64,000 nt of DNA from Sulfitobacter sp. F26204 (lineage in GTDB: Bacteria; Pseudomonadota; Alphaproteobacteria; Rhodobacterales; Rhodobacteraceae), in the NCBI RefSeq assembly GCF_026410305.1, contig NZ_JAPMLQ010000010.1, positions 1 through 64,000 of the forward strand. Direction: 5' to 3'. Positions 54,437-63,023 of this stretch are shown piece after piece. A program made the position numbers and the translations under genes. The notes beneath the pieces are model-generated. The model did no database searches. It was not told the origin of the DNA and saw only the letters and a program-made list of their open reading frames with translations. Position 1 is the stretch's first letter, and each line of letters starts with the position of its first letter.

Positions 54437-54889
54437 ATGCTCCCCAAAATTGAACTGATCTTTGGCGCTGTGCTGCTGGCGACCGTGTCAACGGCCGCCG
54501 CAGCCCAGACGGCCATTCAAGTCGCCAAGACGCGCGGATGCGGATGCTGTGTGGCATGGATGGACAGACTTTCAGACGCTGGTTTCTTACCGGAGGGCGA
54601 AAATATTGGGGGAGCACTGATCCGTTTAAAAATGGATCGGGGTATCCCTGTTGCAATGTTTTCATGCCACACCGCAACAGTCGAGGGCTACACGATAGAA
54701 GGGCATGTGCCACCTGCCGACATTAGGCGGCTTCTTGAGGACCGCCCGGATGCGATCGGTCTTGCTGTGCCCGGTATGCCAATCGGCTCTCCCGGCATGG
54801 ACTTTGGAGCAACTTCCGACGCCTACGATGTCTTTCTGGTGAAAAAGGACGGTACCACCGAGATATTCTCTTCCTACCCGGCAAGTTGA
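54437..54889 (+). CDS. DUF411-family metal-binding protein
   Basis: A 150-residue secreted protein (signal ending AAAAQ). The motif RGCGCCVAWMD holds three cysteines, and SCHTA with EGHVPP follows, as in the DUF411 family found beside copper and other metal-resistance genes. It probably binds metal in the periplasm. It lies 20 bp after the M23 gene. The biochemical role of the family is not well defined. Confidence 0.9.
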   Translation: MLPKIELIFGAVLLATVSTAAAAQTAIQVAKTRGCGCCVAWMDRLSDAGFLPEGENIGGALIRLKMDRGIPVAMFSCHTATVEGYTIEGHVPPADIRRLLEDRPDAIGLAVPGMPIGSPGMDFGATSDAYDVFLVKKDGTTEIFSSYPAS

Positions 54890-54891
54890 AC

Positions 54892-55683
54892 ATGGAGGCG
54901 CTCACGACCCTATCTCCTATCGCCTTGGGCTTTTATGGAAGCCTTGCAGCTGGTCTTATGACATCCGTCGGTGCCGTTCCGGTTCTCTTTGGCAGCACTC
55001 CCTCGCGAAAATGGCGCGACATCTATCTTGGCTTTGCCGCAGGGGTGATGCTGGCGGCTTCGTTCTTCTCGTTGATCATTCCAGCGCTCGATGTTGCTGA
55101 AATTCGATACGGGGATGGGGCGATCCCGGCATTGATCGTCTGCGTTGCGATCCTGCTTGGGATGGGGGCAGTTGCCATTATGAACGAAGTGATCCCGCAT
55201 GAGCACTTCAGTTCAGGGCGCGAAGGTCCTGAGGCCGCATCTCTGCGCCGAGTTTGGTTATTTATCATAGCAATCACCATTCACAACGCCCCAGAGGGTC
55301 TGGCCGTTGGGGTCGCGTTCGGCGCGGACGGGTTTGCGGGGGGATTTCCAGTTGCATTGGGTATCGGACTGCAGAACGCGCCAGAAGGACTGGCGGTCGC
55401 GGTTGCATTGCTCGGTGAGCGATACTCTGCAAAACGGGCCTTTAGCATCGCAGCTCTCACTGGCTTGGTTGAGCCTGTCACCGGCTTTCTTGGTGCTGCA
55501 GTTATCGTGGTTGCTCAACCCCTTTTGCCTTGGGGTCTCGCCTTCGCGGCGGGCGCTATGCTCTACGTCATCAGTCACGAGATCATCCCCGAAACCCACC
55601 GCAGTGGACATCAGAAACAAGCAACGACCGGGTTAGCAATCGGTCTGGTTGTCATGCTGTTCCTCGACGTTTGGTTAGGCTGA
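54892..55683 (+). CDS. ZIP-family metal transporter (ZupT-like)
   Basis: A 263-residue membrane protein with eight segments. TM4 has IHNAPEGLAVG and TM5 has LQNAPEGLAVA, the metal-site motifs of ZIP/ZupT. The second motif has Gln in place of the usual His. It imports Zn(II) or other divalent ions, which is unexpected in an operon with a Zn/Cd-type promoter and may supply metal to the envelope enzymes. ATG at 54892 is preferred. Confidence 0.9.
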   Translation: MEALTTLSPIALGFYGSLAAGLMTSVGAVPVLFGSTPSRKWRDIYLGFAAGVMLAASFFSLIIPALDVAEIRYGDGAIPALIVCVAILLGMGAVAIMNEVIPHEHFSSGREGPEAASLRRVWLFIIAITIHNAPEGLAVGVAFGADGFAGGFPVALGIGLQNAPEGLAVAVALLGERYSAKRAFSIAALTGLVEPVTGFLGAAVIVVAQPLLPWGLAFAAGAMLYVISHEIIPETHRSGHQKQATTGLAIGLVVMLFLDVWLG

Positions 55684-55686
55684 AAC

Positions 55687-56163
55687 ATGGCAATCCGTTC
55701 TCTGGGAATTTGTGCAGCCGTCATTGCATTTGCTGCCGACCAAGCGTCAAAAGCATTCGTGCTTGTAAATGCAGAAACGTTAGCCGCTGGCGTCAATGTC
55801 GCGCCCGGTTTCAACTTGGTTTTTCACCGTAACACCGGCGTTACCTTTGGTCTTCTACAGGGCACGCCATGGTGGGCGCTAGCTATCGTTGCGACCGCTG
55901 TTGTTCTGTTTCTGGCCATTTCGCTGGTACGGTCGACTGCAATAAGTGAAGCTGTTGCCTATGGTATGGTCATAGGCGGTGCTCTTGGAAATATTCTGGA
56001 TCGCATCCGCTTCGGCGGCGTAACTGATTTTCTGGATTTCTATATTGGGACGACACACTGGCCTGCATTCAATTTGGCAGACGTGTTTGTGGTTTGTGGC
56101 GTTGGTCTTCTGCTGATCACTGCTGGTCGGGAACATGCCGCCATAAAAAAAGCGCCTGAGTAG
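55687..56163 (+). CDS. lspA: Lipoprotein signal peptidase LspA
   Basis: A 158-residue membrane aspartic protease with four segments. The two catalytic Asp regions are visible in GNILDRI and GVTDFLDF, with NTGVTFGLLQ upstream. It cleaves the signal peptide of diacylated prolipoproteins. It sits 3 bp after the ZIP gene, so it is part of the operon. A housekeeping lspA would be expected elsewhere in the genome. Confidence 0.95.
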   Translation: MAIRSLGICAAVIAFAADQASKAFVLVNAETLAAGVNVAPGFNLVFHRNTGVTFGLLQGTPWWALAIVATAVVLFLAISLVRSTAISEAVAYGMVIGGALGNILDRIRFGGVTDFLDFYIGTTHWPAFNLADVFVVCGVGLLLITAGREHAAIKKAPE

Positions 56164-56166
56164 AGA

Positions 56167-57705
56167 GTGAGACCCTCAATTAGCATTTCCAGTCTTGGTC
56201 CAAGGTTTAGGACGGACATAGTCCCGTTTATCGTTGCTGTCGTTCTCGGAGTCAGTGTTGTTTTTGCACTACCGCCGTTCTCAACTCCGTTTGTATTGCC
56301 CATCGGTTTTGGTGGGCTGCTTTACCTCACCGCCAACAAGGGTCGAACAAGAGCGTTTCTTACCGGATGGGCTTTCGGCTTCGGCTTTTTCCTGTTCGGA
56401 CTGTCATGGATTGCGGAAAGCTTTTTTGTTGATGCTGAACGTTTCGGTTGGATGGCCGCCCCTGCCGTGATCGGGCTGGCAGGGGCGCTTGCGCTCTTTC
56501 CAGCGGCGGCGATGGCGGTTTTCGCCGCGACCAAGACGACAGGGGTATCAGGCGCGCTTGTCTTTGCTGCCTGCTGGTCTGGGTCCGAATGGCTGCGCGG
56601 CACCATTCTTACTGGCTTTCCCTGGAACCTGATTGCTTACGCATGGGTCGATTACGATGTCCCGCGTCAGATGGCGGCACTATTCGGCAGCTATGGTCTA
56701 GGGTTGCTCACAGTGTTGCTCTCTACCCTGCCCACCGTGATTTTCACGCGAAATCGTCGACAGAGTGGGCTTGCAGCCACGATGTTTGTCATTTTGGTCG
56801 CGGGTATATGGATAAATGGTGAAGCCCGTCTGACCGGTGAAGATCAGAAAACCGCAGTCAATGTCAGAATTGTTCAGGGTAACATCCCACAGCGGGAAAA
56901 GTGGAATCCAGGGTTTCGCGACCGCAATATCGCCCGATATCTGGATTTGTCTGCTCAGCCGGGCCAGTTTGATATCCTGCTTTGGCCCGAGAGTGCCTTT
57001 CCTGGATACCTCCATGAAGATCAGTGGATGTTGGGAGAGATCGCGAAGCTTTTAACTGATAAGGCCGTCCTGCTAACGGGGGCGCAAACGCGCGAAACCG
57101 TTGACGGTGAACAGCAATACAAAAATGCGGTTCTCGCAATCGATTCAACAGCTCAAATCATAAACCGCTACGCAAAACATCACCTCGTCCCGTTCGGCGA
57201 ATACGTGCCCCTTCGAGACCTCCTGCCGCTAAGGCGGCTAACTGCTGGATTGGGTGACTTCACACCAGGGTCCGGGCCGGAGACGTTTCGCATGCCGCAA
57301 CTGCCCGGCGTCGGTCTATCAATCTGTTATGAAGCAATCTTCCCCGGACAAATTATAAATTCGACAGATCGGCCTGAATGGATTTTTAACGCCACGAACG
57401 ACGCCTGGTTCGGCGCATCAATTGGCCCGAACCAGCATTTAGCATCTTCGAGAATGCGTGCCGTCGAAGAGGGGCTTCCTTTTATCCGCGCAGCCAATAC
57501 CGGCATTTCAGCCATCATAGATGGTAATGGTCGCCTGATTTCGCATCTCGGTTTGGGCGAGACCAATATACTGGACGGCGCTTTGCCTGCGGCGCTCTCA
57601 CCAACACCATTCTCGAGCTATGGACAGGTGATGTTCTGGTTGGTCTTTGCAATGAGCCTAGCGATGGCGGCAATACTCAACTTTAGAAAGGACAGCGTAT
57701 CATGA
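56167..57705 (+). CDS. lnt: Apolipoprotein N-acyltransferase Lnt
   Basis: A 512-residue protein: about six N-terminal membrane segments, a nitrilase-like domain (about 230-470) and a final segment. The catalytic triad Glu-Lys-Cys is visible in WPESAFP, KHHLVPFGEY and SICYEAIFP. It adds the third acyl chain to lipoproteins. The GTG start is 3 bp after lspA. With LspA it completes two of the three lipoprotein steps; lgt is not present here. Confidence 0.95.
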   Translation: MRPSISISSLGPRFRTDIVPFIVAVVLGVSVVFALPPFSTPFVLPIGFGGLLYLTANKGRTRAFLTGWAFGFGFFLFGLSWIAESFFVDAERFGWMAAPAVIGLAGALALFPAAAMAVFAATKTTGVSGALVFAACWSGSEWLRGTILTGFPWNLIAYAWVDYDVPRQMAALFGSYGLGLLTVLLSTLPTVIFTRNRRQSGLAATMFVILVAGIWINGEARLTGEDQKTAVNVRIVQGNIPQREKWNPGFRDRNIARYLDLSAQPGQFDILLWPESAFPGYLHEDQWMLGEIAKLLTDKAVLLTGAQTRETVDGEQQYKNAVLAIDSTAQIINRYAKHHLVPFGEYVPLRDLLPLRRLTAGLGDFTPGSGPETFRMPQLPGVGLSICYEAIFPGQIINSTDRPEWIFNATNDAWFGASIGPNQHLASSRMRAVEEGLPFIRAANTGISAIIDGNGRLISHLGLGETNILDGALPAALSPTPFSSYGQVMFWLVFAMSLAMAAILNFRKDSVS

Positions 57706-57866
57706 TGACGATAATAGCAGCTTTGGCTGGAGCCATATGGGGTGCGTATCTTGCGAAGAAGCGCGGTGGTAACAAGAAAGACATTGCTCAATACGCAGTG
57801 AGTTCCGCACTCGTATTTGGCCTTTTCGCAATGGTTGTCTCAATCATTCTCTTAAGGTTCATTTGA
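57702..57866 (+). CDS. 54-aa membrane protein at the end of the operon
   Basis: ATG at 57702 overlaps the lnt stop (ATGA). The 54-residue product has two hydrophobic segments (residues 3-16 and 33-54) around a basic loop AKKRGGNKKD. The overlap is good evidence of translation. No family is recognised. It is the last gene before the convergent L,D-transpeptidase. Confidence 0.7.
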   Translation: MMTIIAALAGAIWGAYLAKKRGGNKKDIAQYAVSSALVFGLFAMVVSIILLRFI

Positions 57867-57892
57867 ACAAAACTGCAGATCTTTACGAAAAC

Positions 57893-58396
57893 CTAGGCGA
57901 AGATGTCAATTGGCGTCCCGTCACGAACCATTGCGTAGATGTCTTCTATCTCGCGATCAGACACTGCAATACATCCTGCTGTCCAGTCGGGTTTGATTGG
58001 GTCAATACCCAATCGCGGCCCACCATGTATGAAGATGTCGCCACCGGGACTGCGGCCCTGTGCGGCTGCATAAGCAATATCCGCTTCATTCGGATAGGAT
58101 ATCCCGACAGACAGATGGAACATGCTGTTTGGATTGCGCTTGTCGACAGTATAAGAGCCTTCCGGTGTTTTTCCGTCACCTTCAAACTGCTTGGGACCCG
58201 CGGGTGCAAAGCCGAGGTCAAATTTATACGTCTTCAGGACCTTTGAATTGTTGTAAAGGAAGAGGGTTCGATCGCCCTTGAACATCTGCAAGCGCGTGAC
58301 CTCTGGACCGTTATAAGTACGAAACTTGTTCGCGCAGCCAGCCAAAGTAAGAGCCAACCCACCCAGAACGGCGAAACGGCGTGTTGTACGTATCAT
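57893..58396 (-). CDS. L,D-transpeptidase (YafK-like) 4
   Basis: A 167-residue lipoprotein (lipobox LTLAGC, Cys near 21). The YkuD fold has the motif HGGPRLGIDPIKPDWTAGCIAV with catalytic His and Cys. It differs from the other three (YafK/DpaA-like), so it may cleave rather than form crosslinks or protein links. It follows zntA by 62 bp in the same direction and is probably expressed from the zntA promoter. Confidence 0.93.
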   Translation of the reverse strand: MIRTTRRFAVLGGLALTLAGCANKFRTYNGPEVTRLQMFKGDRTLFLYNNSKVLKTYKFDLGFAPAGPKQFEGDGKTPEGSYTVDKRNPNSMFHLSVGISYPNEADIAYAAAQGRSPGGDIFIHGGPRLGIDPIKPDWTAGCIAVSDREIEDIYAMVRDGTPIDIFA

Positions 58397-58458
58397 TTTT
58401 TGCTCGACCTCTTTTTCTTATTGGCTCAGTTAATATTTGCACAAAGGGGTTTTTGAAA

Positions 58459-60780
58459 TCAATGCCCATGCACCAAGGCACCCTGTGCCATCGTTTCTCC
58501 AATTTTCTCGCCCCCTGATGGGTCGGACCGATCCTTCTTGGCCCGAAGCAGCCTCAGCGCGTTGGCTACGACCAGCAGGGAAACGCCGACATCCGCAGCG
58601 ATAGCACCCCACATCGTTGCCATCCCGAAAGCTGTTAAGCCGACGAACAGCGCCTTGGTCGCCAGTGCGATGCCAATATTCTGATGAATGATATTCATTG
58701 TTCGACGTGAATGACCGACGAGCCACGGCACCTTGGCGATGTCATCCGTCATCAGGGCTATATCGGCGGTCTCGATGGCGGCATCCGATCCGACAGCACC
58801 CATTGCAATCGCGAAATGTGCCCGCGCCATAGCCGGTGCATCGTTCACACCGTCGCCGATCATCGCCACGACATCGTAGTTGGCAACCAACTCCTCAATC
58901 GCCGTCACTTTGTCCTCGGGCAGCAGCTCTGCGCGAACTTCGTCAATGCCGACCTCTGCCGCTACGGCGCGCGCTGTGCGCTCGTTGTCACCCGTTAACA
59001 TGATGATCTTTTTCACCCCTTGGGCATGGAGGCGTGCCACCACTCCCTTTGCATCCGGCCGAATGCGGTCGCGCAATTCGATTAGACCCAGCAAACGATC
59101 CCCGGACCCGACGGCAACAAGCGTACTTCCAGCTCCCTCAATCCGTTCCAATAGGTCACGGGGAATGGTATCACCCAGTCCTTTTTCGGTGGCAAAGCGG
59201 TCGGAACCAAGCCACACAGATTGCCCTTCCCATGATCCCTCTACGCCGCGACCCGGCACAGTTTTCGTGTCCGTAGCCACCGATTGCTTCAATCCGTCGC
59301 GTTCACCGCGCGCAAGGATAGCGCGTGCCAGCGGGTGGGATGAGCGGGCTTCCAGCGCAACAGCGGCACTCAAGAGGTCACGCTCGGCAGTGCCACCCAA
59401 GGGATGCAGACCCGCGACTTCCGGTTCACCCATGGTGATCGTTCCGGTCTTGTCCATCGCCAGTGCGGTCAGGCGTGAGGGGGCTTCGACATAGGCGCCG
59501 CCCTTGATCAGCACGCCGTTGCGTGCCGACGCCGCGAGAGATGCAACGATGGAAACAGGCGTGGAGATCACAAGCGCACAAGGGCAAGCGATCACAAGCA
59601 GCACAAGCGCGTTATAGAACCAATAGTTCCACGCCCCTGCAAAGAGAAGCGGCGGGACAACGGCGATTAGAACCGCCAGCACCATGACGATAGGCGTGTA
59701 GATGCGCGCAAACTTCGTGACCCATTGTTCGACCTCGGCTCGGCGCGAATGCGCATCTCCTACCATGCGGATAATCTTCGACAGAACGGTATCGCCTGCG
59801 GCTTTTGTCGCCCTAACCGTCATTGTTCCGTCACCGTTGATCGTACCGGCATAAACCTCATCGCCGGTTTCTTTGGCGACCAGCGCGCTTTCACCAGTGA
59901 TCGGGGCCTGATCGACATCACCGCGACCCTCGGTCACTTCGCCATCAAGCGGAATTCGATCCCCGCCCCGCACAACAAAGCGATCTCCAATGGCAACCTC
60001 TGCTGCAGGAACATCGGCCTCAGACCCATCTGCACGAATGACCCGCGCCGTCGGTGGTGCCAGATCAAGCAAGGCCGAAACCGCATTGCGGGCCCGCCCG
60101 ACACTCCAAGACTCTAGCGTGAGAGATAGCGCAAAGAAGAAGGCGACCGTCGCGGCTTCAAAGAATTCACCCAGTCCGATCGCACCGGCCACAGCGACGA
60201 TCATCAATAGGTTCATGTCCGGCGACAACCGGCGCGCAGCCGACCAGGCTTTGGGCGCGACCAGCCAGGCACCGAACACGACTGCCAGCAAAAACAGACC
60301 CATCTCGATCAGAGGCATTGAGGTTTCGCCATGACCAGAAAACAGCCGTAACGCACCCCCTGCCCCGGTCTCGACGATATGGTAGAGGAATCCCGCCGCC
60401 CACAAACCGCCGCTCAGACCTGTGAACAGACGCTGGCGGGCGAAATGCTCCGCCTGATCCGCTTCGGCGCTTTCGGCGTTCCACATTTTCGCGCTCATTC
60501 CGGTCGAGCCAACGATCTTGATAATTTTGTCATCGCTAAGCGGCTTGGCGCCTTCGAGGATGGTCATACGCCCATTGATCACGTCGAAAGCCAGATGCTC
60601 ACTCCCTCCAACCTCCGGCCCGACAACCTTGCTCAGGATCGCAACTTCGTCCGCGCAGTCGAGCCCATTTACGCGAAAACTGCGGCCTGAATTTGGCGGC
60701 GGCGCTGGCTGCGCCAATGTATCCGCGGATGCGCCGCAGCAAGTATCTTCTTCGTGATCGTGAGCGGCATCATGTGGCAT
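58459..60780 (-). CDS. zntA: ZntA/CadA-type heavy-metal P1B ATPase
   Basis: About 773 residues from ATG at 60780. The N-terminal region has HDHEEDTCCGAS and a divergent metal domain with GLDCADEV. Membrane segments, TGES actuator motif, the CPC site (IACPCALV), DKTGTITMGEPE, SSHPLARAI and GDGVNDAPA all follow in order. The Asp/Cys pattern points to Zn(II), Cd(II) or Pb(II) export. It is intact, unlike the Cu-ATPase. It shares the MerR-type operator set. Confidence 0.94.
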   Translation of the reverse strand: MPHDAAHDHEEDTCCGASADTLAQPAPPPNSGRSFRVNGLDCADEVAILSKVVGPEVGGSEHLAFDVINGRMTILEGAKPLSDDKIIKIVGSTGMSAKMWNAESAEADQAEHFARQRLFTGLSGGLWAAGFLYHIVETGAGGALRLFSGHGETSMPLIEMGLFLLAVVFGAWLVAPKAWSAARRLSPDMNLLMIVAVAGAIGLGEFFEAATVAFFFALSLTLESWSVGRARNAVSALLDLAPPTARVIRADGSEADVPAAEVAIGDRFVVRGGDRIPLDGEVTEGRGDVDQAPITGESALVAKETGDEVYAGTINGDGTMTVRATKAAGDTVLSKIIRMVGDAHSRRAEVEQWVTKFARIYTPIVMVLAVLIAVVPPLLFAGAWNYWFYNALVLLVIACPCALVISTPVSIVASLAASARNGVLIKGGAYVEAPSRLTALAMDKTGTITMGEPEVAGLHPLGGTAERDLLSAAVALEARSSHPLARAILARGERDGLKQSVATDTKTVPGRGVEGSWEGQSVWLGSDRFATEKGLGDTIPRDLLERIEGAGSTLVAVGSGDRLLGLIELRDRIRPDAKGVVARLHAQGVKKIIMLTGDNERTARAVAAEVGIDEVRAELLPEDKVTAIEELVANYDVVAMIGDGVNDAPAMARAHFAIAMGAVGSDAAIETADIALMTDDIAKVPWLVGHSRRTMNIIHQNIGIALATKALFVGLTAFGMATMWGAIAADVGVSLLVVANALRLLRAKKDRSDPSGGEKIGETMAQGALVHGH

Positions 60781-60809
60781 CTTGGCGTCCTTTAACACTT
60801 TTCCTTTCC

Positions 60810-60840
60810 GGTGTAGGAGCTTCAGTAACTAGAGGTGCAA
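60810..60840 (-). promoter_or_regulatory. MerR-type promoter of zntA
   Basis: Minus strand: TTGCAC (60835-60840), 19-bp spacer CTCTAGTTACTGAAGCTCC, then TACACC (60810-60815). The spacer keeps the CTCTA and AGCT parts found at 49582-49600. It is 29 bp before the ATG. Confidence 0.78.
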
Positions 60841-60926
60841 GTCAAAAGTTTGTATATCTTAAAAGGTGAACGCGCATCCCAGCAGATAATCCCTTAGAAC
60901 TCAGGATCTGCACTGCTCACTCAGAT

Positions 60927-61664
60927 CTATCCGATCGTCGAAAGAATGGGAAAGGTGCCAAGCAGCCAATACGCAAACCGTGAAAGCTGCCCAGTGATGA
61001 CCGCAACTCCCATAACGACCATGGCAATCCCCGCTCCCATGTAAAGCCAGCGTCCCGCTTTGCTGATCCCCCGGATGCGCGCTGCAATAGCATCGGTAAA
61101 AAGCGCGGCAAGCAAAAACGGGATACCAAGCCCTGCCGAGTAAATTGCGAGCAACGAGATACCGTCAGACATCCCGCCTGAGGTCGAACTCAGCGTCAGG
61201 ATCGCTCCGAGTATGGGACCAATGCAGGGTGTCCAACCAAAGGCGAATGCAAGACCCAGCACGTAAGCCCCGAATGGACGTCCCCCCGGAATGTTGAGGT
61301 TCAACCTGGTATCACGCGACAATGCCGGAATGCGGAACACGCCCAGCATAACCAAACCAAACAGTATGATGATCCCACCACCAAGATAATTGAGTTCAGC
61401 CCGCCATGTCAGCAAAAGCGATCCGAGCGCGCTGGCACCGGCCCCAAGGGCGATAAAGACCGTCGAGAACCCCAGAACGAAACAGGCGCTTAACCCCAAA
61501 GCTCCGGCCCGTGCCCGCATCCCAACCTGACGGGTCGTGCGCAGACCGGGCTGACCGGCGATGAAAGAGACATAGCCAGGCACCAAGGGAAGAACGCAGG
61601 GTGACAGAAACGATATGGCCCCCGCCAAAAAGGCCGCAAGGATACCAATACCAGAAATATCCAT
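60927..61664 (-). CDS. ccdA: CcdA-family transmembrane thiol carrier
   Basis: A 245-residue protein with six segments. The redox cysteines lie in FLSPCVLPLVPGYVS and FGWTPCIGPIL. It moves electrons from cytoplasmic thioredoxin to periplasmic TlpA-type proteins. It is the last gene of a tightly packed operon with two TlpA-like proteins and a cytochrome c, which are natural partners. It starts 2 bp after the previous gene. Confidence 0.94.
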   Translation of the reverse strand: MDISGIGILAAFLAGAISFLSPCVLPLVPGYVSFIAGQPGLRTTRQVGMRARAGALGLSACFVLGFSTVFIALGAGASALGSLLLTWRAELNYLGGGIIILFGLVMLGVFRIPALSRDTRLNLNIPGGRPFGAYVLGLAFAFGWTPCIGPILGAILTLSSTSGGMSDGISLLAIYSAGLGIPFLLAALFTDAIAARIRGISKAGRWLYMGAGIAMVVMGVAVITGQLSRFAYWLLGTFPILSTIG

Positions 61665-61666
61665 CG

Positions 61667-62155
61667 CTATAACTCATCTGCATTGAAAGGACGCGAAGCC
61701 CACCAAAAGGCGGCTATCGGGATAAAGGTCCATTGCAAGACAGGCGACAGTCCCGCATCGAGAATAGGAATAATTGGCATGAGATCCGAATAGGCCCAAG
61801 CCGCCCGGATCACAATATTCAGCCATTCACTGAACAGCGTGTAAGCTAGGCCGAATGCAACAGTGAGAACAGTCACCTGCTGGCGTGTCTGTCGGGCGAA
61901 GGGCCAGCCTTGACCGGCCAGCATCAACGCCAGCATGAGCGCACTCATCGCGATTAGAATGTCTCCCCCTGTACAATGAAGCGCCGCGAAAACAATCTCG
62001 CCCCAGCTGCCCTCATTCCAGATCGTATAGAGCGGCATGTGCGCGAATTCCCAGATCAGGTTTGCGGGGATGATCACTGAATAATAGCGGCGCAGGGCAC
62101 GCAGTGAAATCTGTGCCCCGTGCCTGCCAATTGACCGGGTGGACGCAAGGCTCAT
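61667..62155 (-). CDS. Membrane protein of the CcdA operon 1
   Basis: A 162-residue membrane protein with about four segments and the pattern NLIWEFAHMPLYTIW and TGGDILIAMSAL. ATG at 62155 overlaps the upstream gene by 4 nt. I do not recognise a named family. The placement between TlpA-like and CcdA genes suggests a role with cytochrome or thiol redox. Confidence 0.78.
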   Translation of the reverse strand: MSLASTRSIGRHGAQISLRALRRYYSVIIPANLIWEFAHMPLYTIWNEGSWGEIVFAALHCTGGDILIAMSALMLALMLAGQGWPFARQTRQQVTVLTVAFGLAYTLFSEWLNIVIRAAWAYSDLMPIIPILDAGLSPVLQWTFIPIAAFWWASRPFNADEL

Positions 62156-62514
62156 CGAAAAATACCACTCAGCCGGCTCGACCAACTTGTGCCAGTCCCG
62201 CCCTTCATACAAAGCCCCAGTCCGCACATCACGCCACAGGGTGCAAGCGATACAAGGATCGGCGCAAGCCCTGCTGCGGTCAGCCATCCCCAATTCAGGG
62301 CCAATCCGCTCCCGATCATAATGATTACACTAACAAGCAGTAAGCGCCTGCGCGTCATCCATTGCGGCCGACGGCCAATGACTGACGCATCCTCGCTGCC
62401 AGTGTCATGCTGTGAAATTTGAACCATCTGGTTGCTGCCTTTTGATGTTGGGCGTTCGATCATTCCAGTTGCTGTAGGGTCAAGGTGCCGTGATGAAATT
62501 CCCATAGTACTCAT
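62152..62514 (-). CDS. Membrane protein of the CcdA operon 2 with CGLGLC motif
   Basis: A 120-residue protein with a hydrophilic N-terminal half and two membrane segments (about 57-92). The motif LAPCGVMCGLGLCMKG contains three cysteines and resembles metal or thiol-handling sites. Its ATG overlaps the TlpA-like stop by 4 nt (ATGA), which supports the long start; ATG at 62427 is the alternative. No named family is recognised. Confidence 0.75.
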   Translation of the reverse strand: MSTMGISSRHLDPTATGMIERPTSKGSNQMVQISQHDTGSEDASVIGRRPQWMTRRRLLLVSVIIMIGSGLALNWGWLTAAGLAPILVSLAPCGVMCGLGLCMKGGTGTSWSSRLSGIFR

Positions 62515-63023
62515 TCGATAAACCCCCTCAGGAACGCTATCATCTCAGGATCATCCCATTCTGCCGGTCCGACAAGCCGCCCTAGTTCCTGACCTTGTCT
62601 ATTGATCAGGATTGTCGTTGGTAAACCGACCGTGCGTAAGGCAGTGGCTGACAACATGGTCTTATCGACATACGTTTTCAGATGTTTCACACCGATTTCA
62701 TCATAGAACTTCCGCACAACCGGCGGACCGGCGCGGTCGATAGAGAGGGCAACAACCTCAAAATTGTCGCCGCCGAGCGTCGCCTGCAATGCGTCTAACG
62801 TCGGCATTTCTTCGCGACACGGAATGCACCAGGTGGCCCAGACGTTTACCAAAAGCACCTTGCCTTGCAGCGATTCCATATCTTTGCGTGTGCCGTCCTC
62901 AAGCAAGAAGCGCACGTTGATTACGGGTTGCGGTTCATCATGAAGCGCAAAGCCTTGTGGCGCTGCAATTGCCCCGCCGACCCAAACGAGGAAAAGAACG
63001 ACTGTCAGTTTCAGCGAAGTCAT
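62511..63023 (-). CDS. TlpA-like thiol reductase 1
   Basis: A 170-residue exported protein (signal ending AIAAP). The active site is WATWCIPCREE, and the cis-Pro loop is VGLPTTILIN. It overlaps both neighbours by 4 nt. It is a probable acceptor of electrons from CcdA. Confidence 0.92.
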   Translation of the reverse strand: MTSLKLTVVLFLVWVGGAIAAPQGFALHDEPQPVINVRFLLEDGTRKDMESLQGKVLLVNVWATWCIPCREEMPTLDALQATLGGDNFEVVALSIDRAGPPVVRKFYDEIGVKHLKTYVDKTMLSATALRTVGLPTTILINRQGQELGRLVGPAEWDDPEMIAFLRGFIE

